Source: Marinomonas posidonica_A
GTDB taxonomy: Bacteria; Pseudomonadota; Gammaproteobacteria; Pseudomonadales; Marinomonadaceae
NCBI RefSeq assembly: GCF_043643765.1
Contig: NZ_JBHZSP010000001.1
Span: 62,001-126,000, forward strand
Reading direction: 5' to 3'
Length of the DNA: 64,000 bases
The notes under the pieces are model-generated. The model worked only from the letters and a program-made list of their open reading frames with translations, was not told where the DNA came from and made no database searches. The number at the start of each line of letters is the position of its first letter. Position 1 is the stretch's first letter. Shown here piece by piece: positions 16,377 through 24,844 of the stretch. Both the position numbers and the translations under genes were made by a program.

Positions 16377-18071
16377 ATGGCTTTTATTACCATTGCCGGA
16401 GAAAACCAGATTGCCAAAAAGCAGGGCGACAATGCCACACTTAACATTACTAAGTTTGTGCTGGCATTCATCGACGGGCTAGGAAGCGAGCCAGCGACAC
16501 GAATAGAATCTATTCCAGACACAGCCAATGTGGTGGATCAATTGGATGTCACTAAATCAGGCTATGTAAACACCAATCAAGTGGTTTACTCATTGGTCAT
16601 GGGCTCCAATGTGGGTAATTACAATTTTAACTGGATTGGCCTTGTCGATGATGAAGGGGTATTGATCGCCGTTTCATATGTGCCAACCATTCAAAAAAGA
16701 AAGAATGACGGCGGGATAGCTGGCAACACCATTACTCGTAACTTTCTTATTGCTTATACCGGCATTCAACAAACTACCTCTATCACCGTACCTGCTGAAA
16801 CGTGGCAAATCGACTTTAGTGCCAGATTAAGCGGCATCGATGAACGCGAGCGCTTATCGAATTTGGACATTTACGGCCATGAAGGCTTTCTAGGAGATGG
16901 CTGGAAAGTAACAGGGGCGAATGGCACTTATAGCGTAGCGGCTGGTGTTGGTTACGTGGGCGGTATTCGCATTAAAAATGCAGAAGCACAAGAAATCACT
17001 ACGAATACATTTCCAAATGAAATCTGGTTAAACGTGTCTCTTCAAGGTGATATTTCAGACCTAAGTGCCGTTGCAGAATTTGTGATTGATACGGGGCCAT
17101 TTGAAGATTACACCGACGAGAATGGTGTGGTGCATTACCTCACTAAAATTGCAGAGTTAGATGAAGTAGGGGACGTAGTTGAGGGGCGCAATATTTCACT
17201 TCTCAATGACAGCACGTATAAGCGACTGTTTGAGGTAAGCGGTACCGAAAATAACATTATTCTTACATCAAAAGAGAGCGATTCGATTGTTACGGCATTA
17301 AAAGACTACAACGAATTCACCTTTGTTGTTCCGCAAACTAATACTAACAAAGTGACTATTGCCATTGATGGGCTAGGCCCAGTTGCATTATCAGGTATCG
17401 CTTCAGCCAACCAACTCTTTAAAAGCGCTCTTTTAACGGTACGTTTTATTGCTGGTGAGTTCTATGTCGTTGAACAAGTGAATCCTAAAACAGGTAACAA
17501 CGTGCTTGATATTGCAAAGTTATGGACCGACACGACTGATATTTTGCGACCAGGTGAATACGCTTTGGACGGCTCAACAATCAGTAGTAACGACCATCCC
17601 ATTGCCTGTGCAATAGCTGCAGCTTCATCAAACTACATTGAACAAGCGACAAAAGATGCTGACCCAATAACATATGGCGGGTATTACGGCTTTATGAATG
17701 AAGAAGACGGCTCGATAACGGTGTCACTCCCGATTGTTGGCGGCGAGTTTATCCGCATGTTTGATGATGGACGTGGTGTTGATGATGGGAGAGTGTTTGG
17801 ATCTATGCAGAAAGGAACTGTAATGTCTTACAACGAAAGATGGGATGGAACAATACATAGTGCTGAATCTGACACTGAATACCAAGGTAATAGTCAAGCT
17901 TATTTAGATGCGTTTGGAATGGATAGAGCAAACCCGCAGGACTATTTGAGCATTAGGGGGTTGGCAATGAATGGGGCTAGTAGTAATAAAGATTTTTTAA
18001 CTAATACAAGTTGGGGAGGTGGAGTGGCACGCCCCCACAACATAGCCTACTACGGCAAAACCCGACTTTAA
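16377..18071 (+). CDS. Phage tail fibre protein with tail-collar N-terminal domain
   Basis: The 564-residue protein has an N-terminal domain (about 1-150) of the tail-collar fibre family (MAFITIAGENQIAKKQ; NYNFNWIGLVDDEGVLIAVS). The middle is repetitive in beta-type sequence. Near residue 380 a DTTDILRPGEYALDGSTIS segment resembles collar domains, followed by glycine-rich receptor-binding sequence ending HNIAYYGKTRL, a typical fibre tip end (RP-x-N-x-A-x-x). It recognises the host surface. The small downstream gene is its likely assembly partner. The ribosome site is AGAGAG. Confidence 0.86.
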   Translation: MAFITIAGENQIAKKQGDNATLNITKFVLAFIDGLGSEPATRIESIPDTANVVDQLDVTKSGYVNTNQVVYSLVMGSNVGNYNFNWIGLVDDEGVLIAVSYVPTIQKRKNDGGIAGNTITRNFLIAYTGIQQTTSITVPAETWQIDFSARLSGIDERERLSNLDIYGHEGFLGDGWKVTGANGTYSVAAGVGYVGGIRIKNAEAQEITTNTFPNEIWLNVSLQGDISDLSAVAEFVIDTGPFEDYTDENGVVHYLTKIAELDEVGDVVEGRNISLLNDSTYKRLFEVSGTENNIILTSKESDSIVTALKDYNEFTFVVPQTNTNKVTIAIDGLGPVALSGIASANQLFKSALLTVRFIAGEFYVVEQVNPKTGNNVLDIAKLWTDTTDILRPGEYALDGSTISSNDHPIACAIAAASSNYIEQATKDADPITYGGYYGFMNEEDGSITVSLPIVGGEFIRMFDDGRGVDDGRVFGSMQKGTVMSYNERWDGTIHSAESDTEYQGNSQAYLDAFGMDRANPQDYLSIRGLAMNGASSNKDFLTNTSWGGGVARPHNIAYYGKTRL

Positions 18072-18083
18072 GGAGCCTCAATT

Positions 18084-18614
18084 ATGATGTTATACGCATT
18101 CAAATTAGGGGCGAAATACCCCATCTTCACCAAGCAAATTCAAGCCAAAAAAGACCCAGTGACAGGTCGTGAAATGATTCCTGCTTTCGCTACAAACGTT
18201 GAATTGATTGCAGAAAAAGACGGTCATCAGCGGTATTTTAAAAACGGCTCTTGGCATTATGTCGTCGACAAGGTTGGCACCCAGTATTGGTTGGCCGATG
18301 GCAGTCAGCACACCATTGCCACCCTTGGTGAAGAAGTACCTGAAGGGGCGCTATTAGAAGAACCAGAAATGTCGCCAACACTTGAAGAGCAAACTGCATT
18401 AGCAAACACGGAATGCACTCGTCGTATCAACATACATTGGAACCAAATCGGTCAAATTAATGCTTCACTTGGTATTTATGGTGAAGAAGACAAAGCCGCG
18501 TGTGCTGCATGGATTTCAGCAAACCGTGAAGCATTAATCGCATTGCTTGACCGTGATGATCTTGTGGAACTAGATGTATCAGACGATCAATACTGGCCGA
18601 GCTTTGAAGGCTAA
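18084..18614 (+). CDS. Probable tail fibre assembly protein
   Basis: The 176-residue protein starts after AAGGAGCC. It contains a GKSWHYV-like segment (KNGSWHYVVDKVGTQYWLADG) and a C-terminal helical region with CTRRINIHWNQIGQINASLG and ANREALIALL. This layout, immediately after a fibre gene, is typical of Tfa-like proteins or the DUF4376 type that help fibre folding or attach to fibre tips. The exact family is not certain from the sequence alone. Confidence 0.6.
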   Translation: MMLYAFKLGAKYPIFTKQIQAKKDPVTGREMIPAFATNVELIAEKDGHQRYFKNGSWHYVVDKVGTQYWLADGSQHTIATLGEEVPEGALLEEPEMSPTLEEQTALANTECTRRINIHWNQIGQINASLGIYGEEDKAACAAWISANREALIALLDRDDLVELDVSDDQYWPSFEG

Positions 18615-18619
18615 ATTGA

Positions 18620-19177
18620 ATGATCATCCTTTCCTTAAATGGTACCGAAATCAAAGGATATGGCATTAAGGTAGATTGTGAATTTAGTCTGCCTGAATCC
18701 GATTTGTCTGGTAAAAGTTCGTCTACGGCTACAGCGGAAGAGGGCGAGAAAGCATGTCGTTTGCGAGTGTCGCTTAACATTAAGTATTCCGATGCAGATG
18801 ACCTAAAAAGCATTAAATTACTCAGCATGGATAAAGACAACGACACAGGTACCAGAAAAATCTACAACATTGATAACCAAACAGCCAAAGCGTTTGGTAT
18901 CAGACAAGTTAAGTTCTCGGACAAATTAACAGCGAGAGAGCTTGATGATGCTCAAGCCTGGCTAGTGTCCTTTGTGCTGATTGAGCATCAATCCATTTCC
19001 GAAAAAGTGGAATCGCTAAAAATCAAAGAGAATGAGGCAAAAGCGGTACCTGCAGATGACAAGGTAATTTCAGAAGAAGCCAGTGCAACAACATCACAAC
19101 CCACTTGGTTAGAAAACGTTTTTGCGTATCTGGATGAAAAGTTAGCCGGCGAGGACTCGGCAACAGATGAAGTATGA
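18620..19177 (+). CDS. Phage baseplate-complex protein of HP1/K139-like phages
   Basis: The 185-residue protein begins MIILSLNGTEIKGYGIKVDC with a LDSELPESDLSGKSSST-like motif (EFSLPESDLSGKSSSTATAE), characteristic of a family found between fibre and hub genes in HP1/K139-like prophages. A beta-rich first half (to about residue 130) is followed by an acidic low-complexity linker and a short C-terminal helix (TWLENVFAYLDEKLAG). It overlaps the hub gene by 11 bases. The baseplate role is inferred from neighbours; biochemical function unknown. Confidence 0.58.
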   Translation: MIILSLNGTEIKGYGIKVDCEFSLPESDLSGKSSSTATAEEGEKACRLRVSLNIKYSDADDLKSIKLLSMDKDNDTGTRKIYNIDNQTAKAFGIRQVKFSDKLTARELDDAQAWLVSFVLIEHQSISEKVESLKIKENEAKAVPADDKVISEEASATTSQPTWLENVFAYLDEKLAGEDSATDEV

Positions 19178-19850
19178 TTACACTCTCAAAATCAACGGTG
19201 AAGCTTCAAGTTTAATAACTCATGACATCGTATTGGATTCAAGCATTCCAGGTCGTGCTACCTTCAAGATTAACGCAACAGATTCACCCAGTGGCATCGT
19301 GCTATTTTCATTTAAAGTAAATAACGGCAAGCAGCACAATCACTTCTATGGGTATATCGAAAGAGCGGCCAAAATCAGCAATGGTGTTTGGTCGATCTTT
19401 TGCCGTGAAAAAGCCAATGCCCTTGAACAAAGGGTGCCACTATCACTTCGTAACAAAACACTAAAAGATATTCTGGACGAAGTGAAAAAATTAACCGGAG
19501 TTGGCTTCACAATTCCACAAGCAGACTACACAACCAAAGCCATTCCTTATTGCTTCAATACAGGGAATGGTTTTCACCTTCTGCAATCATTGGGCAACAT
19601 GCTTGAGATTAAAGATTACCTTTGGCAACAGAGAAGGGATGGACTCATTTATGTTGGCTCATGGTCCGATGGTCATTGGCCAAAGCAACCCATTAACATT
19701 GCCAATAGCTTGTTTGATAAACAAAGCCCAACCCAAAGCGCTGAGATAATGGCAATACCAGGTCTAAGACCAAACTTCATGTTGAACGGGACCAGGTTAA
19801 AAAGCATTCGCATGATAGACGCAAAAATGGTGGTGTCATGGAAAAGGTAA
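19167..19850 (+). CDS. Phage baseplate hub protein (gpD-like part)
   Basis: The 227-residue protein has a beta-rich N-terminal domain (GRATFKINATDSPSGIVLF; HFYGYIERAAKISNGVWSIF) and a second domain with LKDILDEVKKLTGVGFTIP, a pattern shared by hub proteins of the gpD/gp27 fold. It is much shorter than P2 gpD (387), and the following gene supplies a gpV/gp5-like spike. The hub functions seem to be divided between adjacent genes in this phage type. It overlaps the next gene by 13 bases. Confidence 0.62.
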   Translation: MKYDYTLKINGEASSLITHDIVLDSSIPGRATFKINATDSPSGIVLFSFKVNNGKQHNHFYGYIERAAKISNGVWSIFCREKANALEQRVPLSLRNKTLKDILDEVKKLTGVGFTIPQADYTTKAIPYCFNTGNGFHLLQSLGNMLEIKDYLWQQRRDGLIYVGSWSDGHWPKQPINIANSLFDKQSPTQSAEIMAIPGLRPNFMLNGTRLKSIRMIDAKMVVSWKR

Positions 19851-20578
19851 TTGAACGCGTTTTAATGCGTAAATACCCAGAGCTGAAAAGTGGTTGGCAC
19901 TTGCCAATGTGGGCAAAAGTGACAGACATACAAAAGCCCCTGGCCGGACAAACGGCAACGGAAGAAGAGCCAATATACACAGTATCGGTTCAGCTACTGA
20001 AAAAGAGCGGGGAAGAGGATAAAGACGTTCCAGTAATGGAAGACGTTCTATTGCCCGTATCGGCTGGCGGGGAGCAACGTGGCTTTTGGTCAAAGCCAAG
20101 TAAAGGAACCATTGTTGAATTGGCCTTTGCCTATGGATCACCAGCACACCCTTTTATTCGTTCCATATTGCCACATGGTTTAAAACTGCCAAACATGGCC
20201 GAGACAGATCAACGCTGGCAACAATCCGAAACCGGATACATGCAAGTGAATAAGGACAACGAGTGGGAAACCAAAGGAAAGAACAGTCTCACCGAGATAG
20301 AGAAAGACCTAAAGCTCAAGGCAGGGCAACTAGCCGAAGTCATTGCCACCAAACACCATGCGGGTGACGACACAACAAACATTTATAGTTTGCTTCACGA
20401 CCTCATGAACACCGTAGCAGACCTCGCTAAAATTGCAGGAACACACAACCACTCATACACATGGAGTGATCCAGGTGGCGCGGCAACCACATCACCGCCT
20501 ATGAACACATCCAGCTACACACAAAAAAGCGCAGAAGCCACAGAACAAGCGGCCAAGCTGCAACCACTTCTCAAATAG
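19838..20578 (+). CDS. Phage baseplate spike/assembly protein (gpV-like)
   Basis: The 246-residue protein has an OB-fold-like first half (MWAKVTDIQKPLAGQ; EDVLLPVSAGGEQRGFWSKP; KGTIVELAFAYGSPAHPF) of the kind found in gpV/gp5 spikes. A linker and a C-terminal region with NSLTEIEKDLKLKAGQLAEV follow. The end carries HNHSYTWSDPGGAATTSPP, a histidine-containing motif resembling the metal-coordinating spike tip (HxH) of P2 gpV. It would form the membrane-piercing trimer. It is the last gene of the tail operon, followed by a strong terminator. Confidence 0.72.
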   Translation: MEKVIERVLMRKYPELKSGWHLPMWAKVTDIQKPLAGQTATEEEPIYTVSVQLLKKSGEEDKDVPVMEDVLLPVSAGGEQRGFWSKPSKGTIVELAFAYGSPAHPFIRSILPHGLKLPNMAETDQRWQQSETGYMQVNKDNEWETKGKNSLTEIEKDLKLKAGQLAEVIATKHHAGDDTTNIYSLLHDLMNTVADLAKIAGTHNHSYTWSDPGGAATTSPPMNTSSYTQKSAEATEQAAKLQPLLK

Positions 20579-20596
20579 AAACCCCATCAACAAACA

Positions 20597-20624
20597 CAAA
20601 AGGGCGCACGTAGCGCCCTTTTTA
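20597..20624 (+). terminator. Rho-independent terminator of the phage late operon
   Basis: AAGGGCGC, loop ACGTA, then GCGCCCTT followed by a T run, about 20 bases after the spike gene. The GC-rich eight-pair stem makes this a strong terminator for the rightward late transcript. Confidence 0.85.
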
Positions 20625-20978
20625 ATGCCTGAAATTCCTCATGGCGCCACACATCCCAGCCCCAAAAAGCACTCCTCCCCACGCCTGCGTGCTTTACGCT
20701 TTTTTTGATTTCTGCAATTCTAAAAGTGCAATAACAGGCCGTCATAGCCTATAAACACAGTGTCTTTATGAAAAATGAAATTGCAGTAAACTGAAATGAA
20801 ATGCAATTTATGAGGTATTTAAAAAAGCTATTTAAATCACTGTAAGCCTTTAAATTTGAGAGGTTAGAATTATTTCTTAATAAAACTCTAAATCAGAACC
20901 TTTTTCTTAGTGGCTAGGTTATAAGGTGTGTAATAATCATGCGTCATTTCAAATGAGTTGTGATTAAGGAGTAGTACT
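20625..20978. other. Non-coding stretch after the tail operon
   Basis: About 350 bases of AT-rich sequence without a convincing gene. It contains an inverted repeat AAATTGCA (20778-20785) and TGCAATTT (20802-20809) with 16 bases between, which could be an operator or RNA hairpin. The P2 counterpart of this position carries ogr, the late activator, but no zinc-finger ogr-like frame is seen. The promoter of the next gene must lie here; no clear -35/-10 pair was found. Confidence 0.4.
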
Positions 20979-21260
20979 ATGTTAGATGAAATGTCACCGG
21001 AAGAGAAAAGAGCAGAACTCAAAATAGAAATATTTGATGAAGCAATTGAATCTATGGAGAGGTATGGTCGTTATTGGAATGGTTACATATCTAGGACGCT
21101 TCGTTTCACATTAGTTGACATGCTTAAAGAAGCTGGTTTTGAGAATGTACAAGTGCAAGAAATAGCGCCAGATTGGGAGCATGTATTCTATTTACCTGAG
21201 CATCATTCACTGGTTGATAGTATTGCTCAGAAGAGAGCAAGTGGTATAAAAATAGTATAA
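20979..21260 (+). CDS. Hypothetical protein at the right end of the prophage
   Basis: The 93-residue protein is preceded by TAAGGAG at a good distance from its ATG. It is acidic in the first half (MSPEEKRAELKIEIFDEAIE) and has a mixed helix-strand second half (LVDMLKEAGFENVQVQEIA; WEHVFYLPEHHSLVDSI). No family is recognised. It stands alone between the late-operon terminator and the attachment site, the position of lysogeny-expressed accessory genes (morons) in P2-type prophages. It may be expressed in the lysogen, but that is inference. Confidence 0.55.
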   Translation: MLDEMSPEEKRAELKIEIFDEAIESMERYGRYWNGYISRTLRFTLVDMLKEAGFENVQVQEIAPDWEHVFYLPEHHSLVDSIAQKRASGIKIV

Positions 21261-21326
21261 GTAATATGTACTAGCACCGAATAAACACCTTTATCTATTT
21301 ATGTTATTGAAATATATGTAAAAAAT

Positions 21327-21346
21327 GATTCCGGTCCCGGGCACCA
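21327..21346 (+). other. attR: 3' end of a tRNA gene left by prophage integration
   Basis: GATTCCGGTCCCGGGCACCA is the 3' end of a tRNA: the end of the T-loop, T-stem strand CCGGT, acceptor strand CCCGGGC, discriminator A and CCA. No anticodon or D arm precedes it, and the upstream bases do not continue the T-loop. Phages of this type integrate into tRNA 3' ends, rebuilding the full tRNA at the integrase side, here left of the window. HP1 is known to use a tRNA-Leu gene; an acceptor GCCCGGG would suit a tRNA-Leu here, but the identity is not proven. Confidence 0.7.
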
Positions 21347-21362
21347 TTTATGGTGCCTTTTT
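21340..21362 (+). terminator. Terminator of the original tRNA gene
   Basis: GGCACCAT, loop TT, ATGGTGCC followed by a T run. The left arm includes the tRNA CCA end, so the hairpin is the native terminator of the disrupted tRNA gene. Confidence 0.8.
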
Positions 21363-21547
21363 TGTTTCTGCACCTTTCTGAATACTCCCTCTGTTTTTTC
21401 TTTTACTCTGTCATTGATTGTAATGTCTATCGATCTTGCATTTCAGAGACATTCTGTAACAAAAAGCCTCAACAATACCTATCTAGTTTTTCAAAGCCTT
21501 TGCGTATGCTATGAGAATATTCATATTAAGCCTAAGGTTGAGAATTT

Positions 21548-21901
21548 ATGTCATTACGTGTCTTACTGGTCGATGATAGTAAAGTCAGTCGTCTAGCGTT
21601 GACTAAGTCTTTGCGAAAGATTGATGAGTCACTTCAAATTAGTGAAGTAAACAGTGCCGATGCGGCAGAAGTACATCTGGCTAACGAATCAGTTGACCTG
21701 ATGTTGATTGACTTCAATATGCCTGAGCGAAATGGATTAGAGTTAGCCGAGGTGGTGTCGGCGCAATATCCGCACATTAAACAGACCTTGGTGACCGCTA
21801 ACATTCAGGATGCGATTCGTGACAGAGCCACAGCGATGGGATTGGCTTTCATTGGTAAACCTGTAAAACCAGAAGAATTAGCCAATATTATAGGTGGTTA
21901 G
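21548..21901 (+). CDS. Single-domain response regulator (CheY-like receiver)
   Basis: The 117-residue protein is a receiver domain only. It has the acidic pair D9-D10 (LLVDDSKVSR), phosphoacceptor D55 (LMLIDFNMPERNG), the switch residue in TLVTANI, and the conserved lysine in FIGKPVKPEE. It is the first gene of a three-gene operon with a CheC-like phosphatase, whose GTG overlaps this stop by one base, and a diguanylate cyclase. A simple reading is that a sensor kinase elsewhere phosphorylates this receiver, CheC-type activity removes the phosphate, and output is linked to cyclic di-GMP or motility. Confidence 0.9.
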   Translation: MSLRVLLVDDSKVSRLALTKSLRKIDESLQISEVNSADAAEVHLANESVDLMLIDFNMPERNGLELAEVVSAQYPHIKQTLVTANIQDAIRDRATAMGLAFIGKPVKPEELANIIGG

Positions 21902-21903
21902 TG

Positions 21904-22530
21904 ATGGGTAAATTTTTAACTGATGATGAATACGATGTTGTTGTAGAGCTGGTCAATATCGGTGTGGGTAAGTCTGCTGCGTCACTCTCGCAAATTGCTA
22001 ATGAGGAAGTTTTGCTGAGCGTACCTGTACTTGATTTTTTGAGTCTGCAGGAGGCAACGAAAATTTTCGAAGAAAGACTACCGCAAATGTTGACTGGCGT
22101 TAGTCAGGAGTTTTCAGGGTTCTTTTCGGGAAAAGCGGCTTTGCTGTTTCCTGAATCTCGAAGTTTAGATCTGGTCAATGTTATGTTGGGCAGCGAAGAT
22201 GAGATCGAGATTGATGCAGAATTAGAGGAAGAGGCTTTAAGTGAACTAGGTAATATTCTGCTAAATAACTGTCTTTCTACCATATCGAATATTCTTAATA
22301 AACCTGTAAAGACTCTGCTACCACAAACATTTCATTCGATGCCAAACAAGCTGACCGCTCAGCTTGCTGTTGAAGAAACACCAGATACGGTGATTATGTT
22401 GTTGAAAATCGACTTTAGTTTGAAGAATCGTGATTTATCAGGCCACTTGGTCTTTGTCATTGATTTCAATGAGAATGGTTCCTTCAAAAAGACGATTAGA
22501 GACTACCTCATCGCGCTGGAGGCGTCGTAA
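21904..22530 (+). CDS. CheC/CheX-like chemotaxis phosphatase
   Basis: This encodes 208 residues from the ATG at 21904, with AGGTGG upstream; a GTG directly before it is less likely. The protein has two copies of the phosphatase helix motif E-x-x-N: ELVNIGVGKSAASLSQI (E15, N18) and, near residue 115, SELGNILLNN. CheC-family enzymes dephosphorylate CheY-type receivers. A receiver gene lies immediately upstream, so the pair is likely enzyme and substrate. Both motifs are intact, suggesting activity. It lies 2 bases before the diguanylate cyclase gene. Confidence 0.85.
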   Translation: MGKFLTDDEYDVVVELVNIGVGKSAASLSQIANEEVLLSVPVLDFLSLQEATKIFEERLPQMLTGVSQEFSGFFSGKAALLFPESRSLDLVNVMLGSEDEIEIDAELEEEALSELGNILLNNCLSTISNILNKPVKTLLPQTFHSMPNKLTAQLAVEETPDTVIMLLKIDFSLKNRDLSGHLVFVIDFNENGSFKKTIRDYLIALEAS

Positions 22531-22532
22531 AG

Positions 22533-23852
22533 GTGAAAGAGTTAATTCCTATTGACGTTTTGTTGTCCTCATTTGGCAGTATTGAGGGGGGCATAATTAT
22601 CCTCAATGCCGAGGGCAAAACAGTTTATCTTAATGAGTGGGTGCAGAATCATGCATTGCTAGTGGATGATAACTATTATGAGCAACCACTAGATAAGGTG
22701 TTTGAAGGGGATGTTTCGCCTGCGTTACTGGAAAGTGTTGATAGTGCGGTTAATTCTTCTTTAAGTCGTGTGATGTCTTATCGAATTCACAAGAATATTT
22801 TGCCACTTTATCGAAATAAGAAAATAGTGTACGAGCAAGCTCTGAGCGTGTCCGTTTCTGTGACGCCACTGTCAGACATGACGGGCATTTTAATTCGAAT
22901 TGTTGATTACTCTTCTCTGGTAAAACGTGAAAAGCAATTGCGTCTTAATGAAGCTCTGTTAAAAATTGAAAAAGATTACTTTCAAAAAGCGTCAGATGAG
23001 ACGCTTTCTACAGAAGAATTTGTTGCCAGTTTTATTCGCCAGATTACGGATAAGGTTAGCGTCATTGACGTTCATTTCTCATTGATTCGAGGGGAAGAGC
23101 CTGTTTTCCGATGTCATTCGGGGCAGCCTGAAGAGGAATTGTTAATAGAGATCGAACGCTGTATCCATAGCAAAGAAGTGTTGGGGCAAGAATTGGATAG
23201 GTTTGTAACTCATACAGGACAGCAGCTGGGCATGACAAGTTCAGTGATTCATTTCTCTGATGATTCGATAAAGGGCGTGCTGGCGATCGCTAAACCGTCT
23301 AGTTTGCTTGATATTGGCTTAGACAAAACGATGATTAAGGTGCAAAGCCTAATCCATAATTTGGTCGAGTGGAAAATTAGTTACGAAAAGTTGAGTTACA
23401 TGGCCACTCATGACAGTCTGACTGGCTTGTTCAATCGGGCGTATTTAACGAAAAAATTTGATGAATTTAGGTTGCAGGTAGAAGCGAATAAGATCGCTCG
23501 TTTCTCCCTATTTTTTATTGATTTGAATAAGTTTAAGCAAATTAATGACGAACATGGTCATAAATGCGGTGATAAGGTTTTGGTGAAGGTAGCTCAACGA
23601 ATTAAATCCTCATTGGAAGCAGATGATGTTGCCTTTCGTATTGGGGGTGATGAGTTTGTTATTATGAAAGCTGATATTGATCCGCCGACATACGTGGAAT
23701 TTCTCAAACAACGTATCTCTTCATCCTTCTTGTGTGATGGATTGGTTATGTCGGTTTCATCTGCTGTAGGTTGTGCGCAATACCCAAATGATGGTGAAAA
23801 TTTGGATGAGTTAATTCACCTTGCAGATGAAAAAATGTATCGTCAAAAGTGA
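22533..23852 (+). CDS. Diguanylate cyclase with N-terminal PAS-like sensor region
   Basis: The 439-residue protein starts at GTG with GGAGG upstream. Residues 1-130 resemble a PAS domain (GGIIILNAEGKTVYLNEWV; VSVTPLSDMTGILIRIVDYS), followed by a GAF-like or helical middle. The GGDEF domain runs from HDSLTGLFNRAYL (about residue 290) through an intact RIGGDEFVIM signature near residue 375. The product-inhibition I-site (R-x-x-D, upstream of GGDEF) is not conserved: an E stands where R is expected. It makes cyclic di-GMP from GTP and is last gene of the receiver-CheC-DGC operon. No membrane segment is seen. Confidence 0.9.
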   Translation: MKELIPIDVLLSSFGSIEGGIIILNAEGKTVYLNEWVQNHALLVDDNYYEQPLDKVFEGDVSPALLESVDSAVNSSLSRVMSYRIHKNILPLYRNKKIVYEQALSVSVSVTPLSDMTGILIRIVDYSSLVKREKQLRLNEALLKIEKDYFQKASDETLSTEEFVASFIRQITDKVSVIDVHFSLIRGEEPVFRCHSGQPEEELLIEIERCIHSKEVLGQELDRFVTHTGQQLGMTSSVIHFSDDSIKGVLAIAKPSSLLDIGLDKTMIKVQSLIHNLVEWKISYEKLSYMATHDSLTGLFNRAYLTKKFDEFRLQVEANKIARFSLFFIDLNKFKQINDEHGHKCGDKVLVKVAQRIKSSLEADDVAFRIGGDEFVIMKADIDPPTYVEFLKQRISSSFLCDGLVMSVSSAVGCAQYPNDGENLDELIHLADEKMYRQK

Positions 23853-23926
23853 TTTTTTATGACGGAGATACAGACATTTTTCTTAAATTAATCTTATAAA
23901 ATGTAAAATAGCCTTATAAATCGCCA

Positions 23927-24844
23927 CTAGGTCAATAGACACTTCTCAGTCATCTTTTCGAACAGTTTTTCATACTCAACAGGTGACAACATATCATTAG
24001 CACTATGGCGTCTGACAGGGTTATAAAACATTTCTATATAATTAAAAATGTCTTGTTTTGCTTCGCCCCTTGTCGAGTAAATCTTTCGCTTCACTCGTTC
24101 TCGCTTTAAAAGCTGGAAAAAGCTTTCTGCAACAGCATTATCGTGACAGTTTCCACATCGACTCATGCTGGCTTGTAAATTGTGATCATCCAAAAATCTA
24201 TGCCAATCATAGCTGGTAAACTGACTGCCTTGGTCTGAGTGAATTGTCACCCTTTGCTTTGGTTTTCTTCTCCACACAGCCATCATCAGTGCATCAAGAA
24301 CAAGTTCCTTCACCATTCTTGGCCCCATACTCCAGCCTATGATTCGACGCGAATAGAGATCAAGCACGACGGATAAATACAGCCAGCCTTCATGAGTTCG
24401 GATATAGGTGATATCGGTAACCCACGCTGTATTCGGGCTTTCTGGATTAAACTGTCTTTCAAGCACATTGCTGACTATCGTATGCGTTTCTCCTGAACGA
24501 GCTCTAGGCTTACGGTAACCCACCTGAGCCTTGAGACCTGCTCTTCGCATTAGATAGTGCACTCGATTAATTCCACAAGATTCATTCAAGGATCTCAGGT
24601 CTTGATAGATCTTTCGATAACCGTAGACACACCCCGATTCCAGCCACAGTTGTTTGACAAGACCTGTTAGCCGCTCATTTTCCTTAGCGAGTTTTGATTT
24701 TGGCTCTTTCAGCCAAACGTAATAACCACTAGGGTGAACATCGAAGAGATTGCACAGACGCCTTACTGGAAAGTCGGCACTGTGATCCCGGATAAAGGCG
24801 TATCTTAGTCTGGGTGGCTTGCGAAGTACGCCGCGGCTTTTTTT
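23927..24844 (-). CDS. IS3-family transposase OrfB (DDE domain), read by -1 frameshift
   Basis: In the OrfB frame the reading begins at the slippery A run (24838-24844) shared with OrfA and continues KKSRGVLRKPPRLRYAFI. It then runs through an HTH_21-like helical part (VRRLCNLFDVHPSGYYVWL) into the integrase core. The catalytic triad is visible: D in WVTDITYI, D in IHSDQGSQFTS, E in AVAESFFQLLKRE. The only non-fused start is a TTG at 24589 that would lose the N-terminal region, so OrfAB fusion by -1 slippage at A AAA AAA is the likely active form. Confidence 0.88.
   Translation of the reverse strand, partial: KKSRGVLRKPPRLRYAFIRDHSADFPVRRLCNLFDVHPSGYYVWLKEPKSKLAKENERLTGLVKQLWLESGCVYGYRKIYQDLRSLNESCGINRVHYLMRRAGLKAQVGYRKPRARSGETHTIVSNVLERQFNPESPNTAWVTDITYIRTHEGWLYLSVVLDLYSRRIIGWSMGPRMVKELVLDALMMAVWRRKPKQRVTIHSDQGSQFTSYDWHRFLDDHNLQASMSRCGNCHDNAVAESFFQLLKRERVKRKIYSTRGEAKQDIFNYIEMFYNPVRRHSANDMLSPVEYEKLFEKMTEKCLLT

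Noticed and set aside
20683..20720. Second terminator after the phage late operon (CACGC-CT-GCGTG region)
   Set aside because: The loop is only two bases and the T run is offset from the stem by several bases; not a convincing terminator.
1..21346. Contractile-tail killing particle (tailocin) instead of a prophage
   Set aside because: Capsid, portal and both terminase genes are present and intact in the window, so this is a phage genome rather than a tail-only particle.
21414..21596. 60-residue frame overlapping the receiver gene start
   Set aside because: It overlaps the well-supported receiver gene in another frame and resembles no known protein; it lies in the promoter region just right of attR.
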